Position numbers and translations under genes: made by a program. 16,873 bases of DNA, taken from positions 1 to 16,873 of the forward strand of contig JACJXW010000014.1 of the NCBI GenBank assembly GCA_020636405.1, in the 5' to 3' direction. The notes under the pieces were generated by a model. That model was not told the origin of the DNA. It was given only the letters and a program-made list of their open reading frames with translations, and ran no database searches. The DNA is from Lewinellaceae bacterium (lineage in GTDB: Bacteria > Bacteroidota > Bacteroidia > Chitinophagales > Saprospiraceae). The first letter of the stretch is position 1. Every line of letters starts with the position of its first letter. This document shows, one piece after another, positions 1-7,500 of this stretch.

Positions 1-38
1 CAAGCCATCCAACCATCAAGCCATCCAACCATCAAGCC
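1..38. repeat. 16-bp tandem repeat, about 2.4 copies, cut by window edge
   Basis: The 16-bp unit CAAGCCATCCAACCAT occurs at 1-16 and 17-32 and then six bases of a third copy. Each unit is itself two similar 8-mers. The array ends where GC-rich sequence begins at about 39. Its left extent cannot be seen. Confidence 0.8.
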
Positions 39-131
39 CCGGGGCGCCTACCCACCGGGCGAGCTGCCTCTTCCGGGCCGGCTTCGGCAGTCCGGTTTTC
101 GATCGGCTCCGGAGAGCCCTATATGCGCATA

Positions 132-159
132 CCGAAATCCGAACCCCGAACACCGACGG
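132..159. repeat. Degenerate heptanucleotide repeat, 4 units
   Basis: Four consecutive 7-bp units CCGAAAT, CCGAACC, CCGAACA and CCGACGG. They share the CCGA start and exact 7-bp spacing. The period matches that of the arrays around 6145, 6197, 10501, 10615 and 10748. Confidence 0.6.
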
Positions 160-393
160 GCCAGAGGGTTCTTCCCGGGAAATTTCAAAGAGAGTACGTC
201 AGTGAGATGTCCTTCAAATATTCTGCTTTCTAAGCAGGCATTCAAGTACAAAAAAATCATTTTGTGAAGATCTTAGCTACGCTTTATCCGGGAAAGCCAT
301 TATATTTAAAAGGTATAGGATGATTTTTTGTGTGCTACGTTTGGAAAGCTTGCCGGAAGAACATTGTCAGCCGGCTGACGCAAAACAGAGGAT

Positions 394-1803
394 ATGAAAA
401 AATACAAACTATACGCCCTCTTCGACACCCTGAGCAACGGAGAGCTGCGCCGCCTGCGCCGCTTCCTGCAATCCCCCTACTTCACCACCCGGGAGGATGT
501 GTTTGCTGCTTTTGGCTACCTGGCGGAGCGGCGGTCGGCCGGGCGGCCTATGCCAGATCGGGAGCTGCTGTTTCAGCATTGCTACCCCGGCGATGCCTAT
601 GACGATCAGAAGGCCCGCTCGCTGATGAGCGACCTGGCAGAGCTCATCGAGCAGTTCTGGCTGGTAGAAGGGCAGGGGAGGAGCGGCTATGAGGCGCAGA
701 TGGCCCTGGCCGGCATCTGCCGCCGGCGGGGCCTGGAGCGGCAGTTTCAACAAACCATGAGTAAGGCCGCCCGCTACCTGGAGCGCAGCCCCCTGCGCGA
801 CCCCGGCCACTATGAGAAACTGCTCGCCTATCAGAACGAATGGCTGGAATACGAGTCGGCCACCAAACGCACGGCGGAGCTGCACCTTCAGGAACTCACC
901 GATACCCTCGATGTTTCCTACCTGTTGTCCCGGCTGAAGTATGCCTGCACCCAGCTCACCCACAGTGCGGTATATCATCGGGAATACCGTTTCGGGCTTC
1001 TGCATAGCATGCTGGAGGAGGCATTGCCCCTGGGGTACCTGGACATTCCGGCCGTAGCCATTTATTACAACTGCTACCGCTTCCTGAGCGAGGGATACAG
1101 CCTGCCGCCCTTTCGGCGTTTCCGGACCCTGCTGCTGGAGCATGGCCCCTTGTTTTCTCTTGGGGAGAAAAAGGGCCTATACCTGCTGGCCATCAATTAC
1201 TGTATCCGGCAGATGAATTCCGGCAGTATGGAATTCACCCGGGAAGGGTGGGCCCTTTATCAGCAAGGGCTGGAACAAGGGGTGTTGCTGGATGGTGGGC
1301 GCTTGTCGCGTTTTAGCTTTTACAACATTGCCGCCACGGGTATTCGGCTGGGCGAACTGGAAGCCGTGGAACGTTTCGTCGGAGAATACAGGCATTACCT
1401 TGCGGAAGAATACCGGGAACTGAGCGTGCGCTTCATACGCGCCCGCCTGGCCTTTGCCCGGGAAGAGTTCTCGGAAACGGCCGAGATCCTTCGGGAGGCG
1501 GATTTCAAGGACCTGGTCAACAACCTCATCGCCAAAAACCTGCTCATCAAAGCCTATTATGAGCTGGAACGGTACGAACTGCTGGAAGCCCAACTGGAAA
1601 GCCTGCGCACCTTCATCCTGCGCAAAGATTTTAGCGACTACCACCGCCGGAATTATCTCAATGTTATTCGCTTCATCCAGCGCCTCATCACTCTGGCGCC
1701 TTATGACGAAAAAGGGCGGAAAAAACTGGAACAGGACATCCAGGACGCCGAAATACTGACCGAAAGAGAATGGCTGCTGGAACAGGTGCGGAGGAGGCCG
1801 TAG
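394..1803 (+). CDS. Hypothetical alpha-helical protein, 469 aa
   Basis: I do not recognise a named family. The protein is soluble, has no signal peptide or membrane segment, and is rich in Leu, Arg, Glu and Tyr with helix-repeat character throughout (many LxxL and YxxL spacings), so an all-alpha, TPR-like solenoid is plausible. The N-terminus has the flavour of orphan proteins of Saprospiria, with a KYKLYALFDTLSNGELRRLR stretch followed by LQSPYF at about residues 24-29; that comparison is from memory, not a search. The ATG at 394 follows AGAGGA by two bases, a reasonable ribosome binding site. Codon use and GC match the host genes. It stands alone: upstream is non-coding and downstream are intergenic hairpins. 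A structural or scaffold role is possible but not shown. Confidence 0.85.
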   Translation: MKKYKLYALFDTLSNGELRRLRRFLQSPYFTTREDVFAAFGYLAERRSAGRPMPDRELLFQHCYPGDAYDDQKARSLMSDLAELIEQFWLVEGQGRSGYEAQMALAGICRRRGLERQFQQTMSKAARYLERSPLRDPGHYEKLLAYQNEWLEYESATKRTAELHLQELTDTLDVSYLLSRLKYACTQLTHSAVYHREYRFGLLHSMLEEALPLGYLDIPAVAIYYNCYRFLSEGYSLPPFRRFRTLLLEHGPLFSLGEKKGLYLLAINYCIRQMNSGSMEFTREGWALYQQGLEQGVLLDGGRLSRFSFYNIAATGIRLGELEAVERFVGEYRHYLAEEYRELSVRFIRARLAFAREEFSETAEILREADFKDLVNNLIAKNLLIKAYYELERYELLEAQLESLRTFILRKDFSDYHRRNYLNVIRFIQRLITLAPYDEKGRKKLEQDIQDAEILTEREWLLEQVRRRP

Positions 1804-1825
1804 AGGGGCGCCCGCCCCCCTCGAT

Positions 1826-1960
1826 CCCCCCGAAGGGAGGAAGTGGCTCAATCGGGCCTTCAATGGCTCCCCTTCTGAAGTCCACCTTTTGTTACTCTCC
1901 TCCTTCGGGGGCTCCAACTCATTGCGGAGCTCCCTTTCCTTCGGGGAGGGTTGGGGAGGG
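1826..1960. repeat. Cluster of UUCG-loop palindromes in an intergenic repeat
   Basis: Three short inverted repeats share a CC-TTCG-GG core: one in reverse orientation near 1826-1841 (CCCCCCGAAGGGAGG), one near 1899-1913 (CTCCTCCTTCGGGGG) and one near 1930-1950. As RNA, the C(UUCG)G loop would make very stable hairpins. No T-run follows any of them on either strand, so they are not simple terminators. The segment between the first gene and the terminator at 2005 looks like a dispersed intergenic element, not a gene. Confidence 0.45.
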
Positions 1961-2004
1961 GCCTGTCCGATGCCCGGACAAGACGTATAAATGAGGCCGG
2001 CGAT

Positions 2005-2043
2005 AAAAAAAATCAGCCCCTCCGGAATACCGTAAGGGGCTGA
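2005..2043 (-). terminator. Rho-independent terminator of the small minus-strand gene
   Basis: TCAGCCCCT at 2013-2021 pairs perfectly with AGGGGCTGA at 2035-2043, with an inner CGG/CCG extension (2023-2025 with 2030-2032). Read on the minus strand, the stem is followed directly by eight T residues (the A-run at 2005-2012). It lies 35 bp past the stop codon of the 2079-2357 gene. On the plus strand no T-run follows, so it should work in one direction only. Confidence 0.85.
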
Positions 2044-2078
2044 AGGCCTTTCTGGGCCATAGAGCTCACTAATTGTGT

Positions 2079-2357
2079 TTAGATCTCTTCGGGTACGTCA
2101 TGTTCTTCGAAAACATCGACGTCGCTCCAGGGTTTCCGGAAGTCATCCGGTACTTCGCTGAGGGCATCCACATGGAACCCGTCCTTAACCGCTCCCTTCT
2201 TCAGCGCCAGTTTGTAGATCAGGGAAAAAGTGGGCGGCTTATCAAGTTTGAAGTAAATGTTTTTGCTGGATCTCCATTTGAACCCAGAAGGAATTGGTGC
2301 AGGGATGTTTTGGTTGAGGTCCCAGGAAACAGTGGCCAAATAATACTTTTTTGCCAT
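2079..2357 (-). CDS. Small hypothetical protein, 92 aa
   Basis: The frame is open further upstream only from a TTG at 2396; I prefer the ATG at 2357, which gives a protein starting MAKKYYLATVSW. It has no signal peptide or membrane helix. It is mixed in composition with aromatic-rich N-terminal strands (KYYLATVSWDL), a middle KNIYFKLDKPPTF stretch and an acidic C-terminus (DVDVFEEHDVPEE). I do not recognise a family. The clear terminator 35 bp downstream and the divergent arrangement with PEP carboxykinase support a real, separately transcribed gene. Confidence 0.7.
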   Translation of the reverse strand: MAKKYYLATVSWDLNQNIPAPIPSGFKWRSSKNIYFKLDKPPTFSLIYKLALKKGAVKDGFHVDALSEVPDDFRKPWSDVDVFEEHDVPEEI

Positions 2358-2431
2358 GATGAAGGTTCTTTGGTTAAAGAAATGGGTTTGAAACAAGGAG
2401 TATAATACCTTGCTGATTCCATAAATTATTT

Positions 2432-2460
2432 CAGAAATATTTTTTTTTCAATGATTTCAA
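2432..2460 (-). promoter_or_regulatory. Candidate promoter for the small gene
   Basis: On the minus strand TATTTCTG (2432-2439) matches the Bacteroidota -7 element TAnnTTTG with one mismatch, and TTG (2458-2460) lies 18 bp upstream, slightly closer than the usual 19-21. The predicted untranslated leader to the ATG at 2357 would be about 70 bases. This is a weak call. Confidence 0.3.
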
Positions 2461-2556
2461 TCACTGTCGTCATTTTTTATTGCCCGGAATCGCCACTAAT
2501 TAGGTAGGGTGATAGTTCTTGCATTCAGGTTGAATGACAATTTTAACTAATGGAGT

Positions 2557-2570
2557 TTGATAATTATCAA
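2557..2570. promoter_or_regulatory. Perfect palindrome TTGAT-N4-ATCAA (Crp/Fnr-type operator)
   Basis: TTGATAATTATCAA is a perfect 14-bp dyad and matches the Escherichia coli FNR consensus TTGAT-N4-ATCAA at every defined position. It lies in the divergent intergenic region, 56 bp before the PEP carboxykinase start. That a Crp/Fnr-family protein uses the same sequence in this organism is an inference. Confidence 0.45.
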
Positions 2571-2626
2571 CCGCTTTATCCCCGGAGGTAGGTATATTCG
2601 TAGGGTACTAAAAAACCACGTCATTT

Positions 2627-4486
2627 ATGTTTGAACAGAAAGCCTTTCCCAGCCAGAGCCAATCCACCAACACACAAAAAGAACTTCAGGAGTGGGTCGG
2701 CAAGATGGCTGCTTTTTTGCAGCCGGAAGCCGTCCACTGGGTGGATGGCTCGGAAACAGAGAACCAAAGATTGTTGAACGCACTGGCCGATAAAGGCACC
2801 TTTATTCGCCTCAATCCGGAGAAGCGCCCCAACAGTTATGCCTGCTTCAGTGACCCCAGTGACGTGGCCCGCGTTGAGGATCGTACTTATATCAACAGCC
2901 GCCGCAAGGAAGACGCCGGCCCGACCAACAACTGGATAGACCCCAAAGAGATGAAGGCCACTCTGGAGGGCTTGATGGAGGGGTGCATGCGGGGGCGCAC
3001 CATGTACGTCATACCCTTTTGTTTGGGGCCGCTGGGCTCGCCATTTTCCCGCTACGGGGTGCAGCTGACCGATTCCGAATACGTGGTGGTCAATATGCGC
3101 ATCATGACCCGTATGGGCGCCGCTGCTCTGGAAGCGATGGATGGAGAATATGTGCGTTGTATACATACGGTTGGCGCTCCGCTGGCGCCCGGGCAGGAAG
3201 ACGTCAAATGGCCCTGCAACCCCGACATCAAATACATCACCCACTTCCCGGAAGACCGCCTGATCATCTCCTACGGCAGCGGTTATGGCGGCAATGCCCT
3301 GTTGGGTAAAAAATGCTTTGCTCTGCGCATCGCATCCAGTATGGCCCGCGAGGAAGGCTGGTTGGCCGAGCACATGCTCATTCTGGGCGTGGAGTCTCCG
3401 GAGAAAGAAAAATCATACGTAGCAGCTGCTTTCCCCAGTGCCTGCGGCAAGACCAACTTTGCCATGCTCATTCCACCCAAGGCAATGGATGGATGGAAGG
3501 TGACCACCATCGGCGACGATATCGCCTGGATACATAAAGGTAAAGACGGCAAGCTCTACGCCATCAACCCCGAAGCCGGATACTTCGGCGTGGCGCCGGG
3601 CACCAATGCCAAGACCAACCCCAGCGCTATCGAATCCATCAGTACGAATACCATCTTTACCAATGTGGCCATCACCCCCGACGGCGACGTATGGTGGGAA
3701 GGGCTGACCAAGGAGCCGCCGGCCGGCCTGACCGACTGGCAGGGTAAACCCTGGGACCCCGCCAGTGGCAAACCCGCCGCCCACCCCAACGCCCGATTTA
3801 CCGCCCCCGCCTCCCAGAACCCGGTGATCGACCCCGCCTGGGAAAACCCGGAAGGCGTGCCCATCGCAGCCTTCATCTTCGGCGGCCGACGAAGCACCAC
3901 CGTACCGCTCGTTTATCAGTCCTTCAACTGGAACTTCGGCGTCTACCTGGCCGCCACTATGGGCTCGGAGATGACCGCCGCCGCCTTTGGAAACATCGGA
4001 CAGGTACGGCGCGACCCCTTCGCCATGCTACCCTTCATGGGCTATCACATGAGCGACTATTTCAACTACTGGCTACAGTTCGGGCGCGATCTGCCCAACC
4101 CGCCGCGCATCTTCGGCGTCAACTGGTTCCGTAAGGACAAGGACGGCAACTTCCTCTGGCCGGGCTTCGGCGAGAACATGCGCGTCCTGAAGTGGATCAT
4201 CAGCCGCGCCAAGGGCCGTACCTCCGCCGTGGAAAGCCCCATCGGCTGGATGCCCCGCTACAAGGACATGGACTGGGCCGGCCTGGAGGATTTCACCATC
4301 GAAGACTTCGAAAAGATCATGGTCGTCGACCGCGAAGACTGGAAGCAGGAGATCATCGCCCACGAAGACCTCTTCGCCAAAGGATACGACAAACTGCCCA
4401 AAGAGTTCTTCTTCATGCGGGAACTGCTGCTGTCGGCCCTCTGGCGGTCACCGGAGCAATGGGGGCTGGAGCCGGAAAGGGTGTAG
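2627..4486 (+). CDS. pckG: Phosphoenolpyruvate carboxykinase (GTP)
   Basis: Cytosolic enzyme of gluconeogenesis: oxaloacetate + GTP gives phosphoenolpyruvate + GDP + CO2. At 619 aa it has the usual length for the GTP family and shows its hallmark motifs: PEP-binding region with RTMYVIPFCLGPLGSP (about 124-139), SYGSGYGGNALLGKKC (215-230), the GTP-specific P-loop FPSACGKTN (269-277) with the reactive cysteine Cys273, the metal-binding GDDIAW (296-301), INPEAGYFGVAPGTN (313-327), and the arginine-bearing FGGRRSTTVPL in the second half. This separates it clearly from the ATP-dependent enzyme. The ATG at 2627 is well placed before MFEQKAFPSQ. It appears monocistronic. The TTGAT-N4-ATCAA dyad upstream suggests control by a Crp/Fnr-family regulator. 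No defect is visible. Confidence 0.97.
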   Translation: MFEQKAFPSQSQSTNTQKELQEWVGKMAAFLQPEAVHWVDGSETENQRLLNALADKGTFIRLNPEKRPNSYACFSDPSDVARVEDRTYINSRRKEDAGPTNNWIDPKEMKATLEGLMEGCMRGRTMYVIPFCLGPLGSPFSRYGVQLTDSEYVVVNMRIMTRMGAAALEAMDGEYVRCIHTVGAPLAPGQEDVKWPCNPDIKYITHFPEDRLIISYGSGYGGNALLGKKCFALRIASSMAREEGWLAEHMLILGVESPEKEKSYVAAAFPSACGKTNFAMLIPPKAMDGWKVTTIGDDIAWIHKGKDGKLYAINPEAGYFGVAPGTNAKTNPSAIESISTNTIFTNVAITPDGDVWWEGLTKEPPAGLTDWQGKPWDPASGKPAAHPNARFTAPASQNPVIDPAWENPEGVPIAAFIFGGRRSTTVPLVYQSFNWNFGVYLAATMGSEMTAAAFGNIGQVRRDPFAMLPFMGYHMSDYFNYWLQFGRDLPNPPRIFGVNWFRKDKDGNFLWPGFGENMRVLKWIISRAKGRTSAVESPIGWMPRYKDMDWAGLEDFTIEDFEKIMVVDREDWKQEIIAHEDLFAKGYDKLPKEFFFMRELLLSALWRSPEQWGLEPERV

Positions 4487-4501
4487 GAATGTGGAAAAGC
4501 G

Positions 4502-4687
4502 ATGCGCCTCGTCCGGCTACAGGGCCGGCAGGTACCCCTCTTTGGCAATCCGGACAAGCAAAGTGTGGCCCTGTTTTCCTTCTCCGTATGCGCTTTCCCG
4601 ACATTTGTACTCATCGGCTCGGATGGGGTAGTGGGCCGGGTGGTATCGGGGTTCGGGGAGGAAGCACGGGAGTTGCTCTTCGAATAA
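4502..4687 (+). pseudogene. Likely remnant of a thioredoxin-like (TlpA/redoxin) protein C-terminus
   Basis: A 61-codon frame ends with FPTFVLIGSDGVVGRVVSGF followed by GEEARELLFE and a stop. The FPTFVLI-x-x-DG-x-V-x-x-x-x-GF pattern is that of the cis-proline strand and C-terminal helix of thioredoxin-fold proteins of the TlpA group. The N-terminal half with the CxxC redox site is absent, and the codons before this motif look arbitrary. I read it as a decayed gene fragment between PEP carboxykinase and the methyltransferase. It could also be a chance similarity. Confidence 0.4.
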
Positions 4688-4701
4688 AACTGTCAGCCAA
4701 T

Positions 4702-5337
4702 ATGGATAAAACCAAGATCGCGGTACAAATCTTCGACGACAATGCGCAGCTCTACCAGGACAAATACATGAACCTGGAGCTGTACCACGAGTCTCTGGAT
4801 CTGTTCTGTACTACGGTCAAAACGAGGAATGCCCGGGTCCTGGATATCGCCTGCGGGCCCGGCAATATCGCGAAGTACCTGTTGGATAAACGCCTGGATT
4901 TTCAGATCCTCGGTATCGACCTTTCCGAAAAGATGGTCGAGCTGGCCCGGCACAATAACCCTGCGGCGGAATTTCAGGTTATGGACATCCGGGATGTTAG
5001 ACAACTGGCCCATCCCTGCCACGCAGCCGTGTGCGGCTTCGGATTGCCCTATCTTTCGAAAGAGGAGGCGCTGGCTCTGATCCGGGACGTGGCCGGCCTG
5101 CTGATGCCTGGCGGTGTGTTCTATCTGAGCACCATGGAGGATGATTACAGCAAGTCGGGGCTTAAAAGCCCGAGTTCGGGCGGCCCTGTTCAAATGTACA
5201 TCCACTACCACCAGGCTGATTATCTGACAGAGGGGTTGAAAAGAAACGGATTTGAGATCATTGATCTGCGGCGCAAGATTTATCCTGCCCCGGATGGGAG
5301 CACGACGACAGACCTGCTGATCATTGCCAAAAAATAA
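4702..5337 (+). CDS. Class I SAM-dependent methyltransferase, 211 aa
   Basis: Transfers a methyl group from S-adenosylmethionine to an unknown acceptor. Motif I, VLDIACGPG, is at residues 46-54, the acidic end of strand beta-2 is in GIDLSEKM (Asp73), and the post-motif VMDIRD follows at 93-98. After that comes CGFGLPYLSKEEALALI, the region that usually carries the catalytic or substrate-side loop, and a C-terminal Rossmann half ending in LLIIAKK. The frame is open further upstream to 4192 but that part overlaps PEP carboxykinase and the thioredoxin-like remnant, so I place the start at the ATG at 4702 (MDKTKIAVQIFDDNAQLYQD), where homologous Methyltransf_11/25 proteins begin. The substrate cannot be told. 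It converges with the minus-strand operon, 60 bp away. Confidence 0.9.
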   Translation: MDKTKIAVQIFDDNAQLYQDKYMNLELYHESLDLFCTTVKTRNARVLDIACGPGNIAKYLLDKRLDFQILGIDLSEKMVELARHNNPAAEFQVMDIRDVRQLAHPCHAAVCGFGLPYLSKEEALALIRDVAGLLMPGGVFYLSTMEDDYSKSGLKSPSSGGPVQMYIHYHQADYLTEGLKRNGFEIIDLRRKIYPAPDGSTTTDLLIIAKK

Positions 5338-5397
5338 GATCGGTTTTAAATACGGACAGGACAGTGCCTGCGCAAGCAGGATGGCTGCCGCCCAAAA

Positions 5398-6132
5398 TCA
5401 CTGCTTCAACGCCGCCTTCGTAAACAGGTACTCCGGTATCTCCTGGTCGAATTTTATGCTCTTCATCCGAAACTCGGTGCCGTCCCCCTGTTTGAGCATG
5501 TCCTTGAATACGATGACGGTGGGAAACCACCGCCCCTCGATCTTCTGCACATTCGATAGGGCCGTGCGCTTCAGCAGCTGCCCGCTTTTGGCAAAGAGTT
5601 CTTCCCGCAGGGGAACGTAGCGTTCTGTATCGATCCACATTTTGCGGCGGTGATAGGCCGCGTCCTCTACCTTGGCGGTGAGTTCGAGCACGTAGGTTTT
5701 TCGTTCGTCCAGCACCTCTTCGCCGATGAGTTTTGCCGAATAGATCTCGGTGAGCTTGCGGTCGTCCATCATATCCTCGTACGACAGGTCGGACCCCATA
5801 ACGGACTGCCGCAACAGGTGCCCGGAGATCTGAATGGTCCGGTCGGTAGTAGGCGAGTAGATCCACAGCTGGTTCTCCAGTTTCAGCATCTTGGTGCCCG
5901 CTTCGCGCGGAGGCGACAGGTATTCGGTGAAGGACTGTTTGTCGCCTACTACATAGGTCTTTGAGGTGATCGTCCGGCTGCCGCGCCGTCCGTGGATGAT
6001 CATTTCCGATTCGAAAACGCGGTTGTCGGAAGACATATTCTCTTCGACTTTCTTCAGGATCGCATCCGCGTCGGGAGAAACGGTAAAGGCGAAGGAGAGA
6101 AAGGAAAGAACAAGGATGATTATATTTTTCAT
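5398..6132 (-). CDS. LolA-like outer-membrane lipoprotein-sorting protein, 244 aa
   Basis: Periplasmic carrier of the LolA-like fold (Pfam LolA_like/DUF4292-type relatives). A cleavable signal peptide covers about residues 1-19 (MKNIIILVLSFLSFAFT), with no lipobox cysteine, so the product should be soluble in the periplasm. The rest is beta-rich. Recognisable signatures are EMIIHGRRGSRT (43-54), LWIYSPTTDRTIQISGHL (89-106), the family motif MGSDLSYEDM (112-121), and MWIDTERYVPLREELF (165-180). It is the last gene of the minus-strand cluster, 93 bp after the second permease. That gap contains two short arrays of 7-bp repeats. Proteins of this family commonly sit beside FtsX/MacB or MMPL transporters, and here it probably carries a hydrophobic cargo between the ABC complex and the outer membrane. 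Confidence 0.85.
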   Translation of the reverse strand: MKNIIILVLSFLSFAFTVSPDADAILKKVEENMSSDNRVFESEMIIHGRRGSRTITSKTYVVGDKQSFTEYLSPPREAGTKMLKLENQLWIYSPTTDRTIQISGHLLRQSVMGSDLSYEDMMDDRKLTEIYSAKLIGEEVLDERKTYVLELTAKVEDAAYHRRKMWIDTERYVPLREELFAKSGQLLKRTALSNVQKIEGRWFPTVIVFKDMLKQGDGTEFRMKSIKFDQEIPEYLFTKAALKQ

Positions 6133-6144
6133 GTTATTGGTACT

Positions 6145-6165
6145 GATTTTCGATTTTCGATTTGA
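6145..6165. repeat. Heptanucleotide repeat, 3 units
   Basis: GATTTTC at 6145-6151 and 6152-6158, then GATTTGA at 6159-6165. It sits in the 93-bp gap between the second permease and the LolA-like gene, just upstream of the start codon of the latter. Confidence 0.55.
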
Positions 6166-6196
6166 GGGGCGGCCCTGAAATGGCAGTTTCCCGCAG

Positions 6197-6224
6197 AAAC
6201 ATCAAACATCGAACATTAAATATC
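6197..6224. repeat. Heptanucleotide repeat, 4 units
   Basis: AAACATC at 6197-6203 and 6204-6210, GAACATT at 6211-6217, AAATATC at 6218-6224. The array abuts the stop codon of the second permease gene at 6226. Confidence 0.55.
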
Positions 6225-6225
6225 C

Positions 6226-7500
6226 CTATACACTCAATTCCTTAAACAGCACAGCCGTCCGCCGCTTATAGATGCCGATGCCGGAGAGGGCGTTGCCCAG
6301 CGCCATGGACACCAGCCCGGGGATGAAGCCGATGTAGAAGGCCTCCGGGCCGATTTCGGCGCGGAACACTTCCGGCATCATCATGCCTCCGCCCTGTACG
6401 GCTGAGCCGAAGTAGATGCCGTACTCCTGCAGGTACCAGGCGGCGGAAAGGCCGAGCGCGGTCCCCACCACAGAGCCGATGGTTCCGATCACCAGCGATT
6501 CAACGATCAGGGTGCGGTAGATGTGGCCTTTCTCTTCGCCCATCGCCAGGCGGATGCCGAACTCGTTGTAGCGCCGCAGCCCCCCCAACAGGCCGGTGTT
6601 CCACAGTACGATCGACATGGCCAGGATGAAGATGAAGGTCATGATGCCCGAAATGTAGTCCATCATGACGAGGTATTCGTCCAGCCCTTTCTGGTCGTTG
6701 AGGCGGAGCATCAGCGGAGTGAACTCATCGGTATCGGCCTCGTACTGGGCATTGAAGGCCGTTTTCACCTGCAGCGCCTGTTCCTGATCGTACTGGCCGT
6801 CCTTGAAAAACCCCAGTACCTCACCGGCGGCATCGGCCATATCGAGGGCTGCCTGGGCGTCGGTAATGTCGATGAGGATAGCGCCCCGGTCGAGCGCCCG
6901 CATGCCGAAGCGGACCGTGCCCGCTACGGTGAAGTTGGTGAACGCCATCCCTCCGTACATGGTGGAACCGAAGAGGGTGACCGGGTCGCCGGCCTTGACG
7001 TTGAAGCGCTCGGCAAAGTCGTTGCTGATCAGCGCTTCTCCCGGCGCATCGGGCAGGCTGCCCTGCACAATGGAGGAGGGGATGTTCATCCGTTCCGGTT
7101 CTTTGGTGCCGGGGGTGAAGAAGTCGATGGCCTGGCCGGTGGCCATGCCCTGAGCGCGGGTCTCTCCGCCCTCGCCGGGCACGTCGAGCAGGCCGCCAAA
7201 GTGGATGCGTTCTACCCATTGCAGTCCGGGGAATTCAGCGTTCAGGCTGCTGATGAGCTGGCCGGTTTCCAGCAGGGCCAGGTCGTTGGGCATCTGCTCG
7301 ATGTTGTCGGCGTAGGCGCGGGTCATGATCTTGACGTGGCCGGTCGAGAAGTTGGCGTTGACGTTGATCATGTCGCCGAAAATGCCTTTGAACCAGGCGC
7401 TGAACAGCACGGTGAGGAATACTCCGATAGAGATGACGGCCACCGGCAGCACGCTCCGGTTTTTGTCTCTGATGATGCCTTTTATCAGGAACTGTATCAT
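6226..7500 (-). CDS. ABC transporter permease, FtsX/MacB type (second subunit), 424 aa
   Basis: Inner-membrane subunit of a type VII (MacB/LolCDE-like) ABC transporter. One N-terminal helix (about 15-36, VLPVAVISIGVFLTVLFSAW) is followed by a large periplasmic MacB_PCD-like domain (about 40-280) and the C-terminal FtsX domain with three helices near 283-302, 330-356 and 387-410. The coupling segment RLAMGEEKGHIYRTLIVES (about 317-335) is typical of the family contact with the ATPase. The start codon overlaps the stop of the first permease by four bases (ATGA), indicating translational coupling. Together with the ATPase and the other permease it should form a heteromeric mechanotransmission complex that moves a substrate from the outer leaflet or periplasm rather than through a pore. 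Substrate unknown. Confidence 0.92.
   Translation of the reverse strand: MIQFLIKGIIRDKNRSVLPVAVISIGVFLTVLFSAWFKGIFGDMINVNANFSTGHVKIMTRAYADNIEQMPNDLALLETGQLISSLNAEFPGLQWVERIHFGGLLDVPGEGGETRAQGMATGQAIDFFTPGTKEPERMNIPSSIVQGSLPDAPGEALISNDFAERFNVKAGDPVTLFGSTMYGGMAFTNFTVAGTVRFGMRALDRGAILIDITDAQAALDMADAAGEVLGFFKDGQYDQEQALQVKTAFNAQYEADTDEFTPLMLRLNDQKGLDEYLVMMDYISGIMTFIFILAMSIVLWNTGLLGGLRRYNEFGIRLAMGEEKGHIYRTLIVESLVIGTIGSVVGTALGLSAAWYLQEYGIYFGSAVQGGGMMMPEVFRAEIGPEAFYIGFIPGLVSMALGNALSGIGIYKRRTAVLFKELSV

Larger units (their letters stand above)
1..393. other. Non-coding leader region with short tandem repeats
   Basis: I see no credible gene here. Bases 1-38 are a tandem repeat of period 16 (two 8-bp half units, CAAGCCAT and CCAACCAT), already in progress at the window edge, so the array probably extends further left. 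Bases 132-159 are four degenerate 7-bp units starting CCGA. From about base 180 the DNA becomes AT-rich and probably holds the promoter of the gene at 394. One 8-mer, TACGTTTG at 336-343, fits the Bacteroidota -7 element TAnnTTTG, but I find no convincing -33 TTG at the right distance, so I do not call a promoter. Confidence 0.6.

Noticed and set aside
336..343. TACGTTTG as the -7 element of a promoter for the first gene
   Set aside because: No TTG or TTTG at 19-21 bp upstream; a single 8-mer with two free positions is expected by chance in a region of this size often enough.
409..1917. Long minus-strand open frames opposite the first gene
   Set aside because: They mirror a GC-rich coding region; the plus frame has a ribosome binding site and natural composition while the minus translations look arbitrary.
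4192..4701. Open frame extending the chromosomal methyltransferase far upstream
   Set aside because: The extension overlaps PEP carboxykinase and gives low-complexity, arginine- and glycine-rich sequence; the methyltransferase family starts at the ATG at 4702.
5367..5380. Hairpin CCTGC-GCAA-GCAGG between the methyltransferase and the LolA-like gene, as a shared terminator
   Set aside because: Stem of only 5 bp and no T-run on either strand, so termination is not supported.
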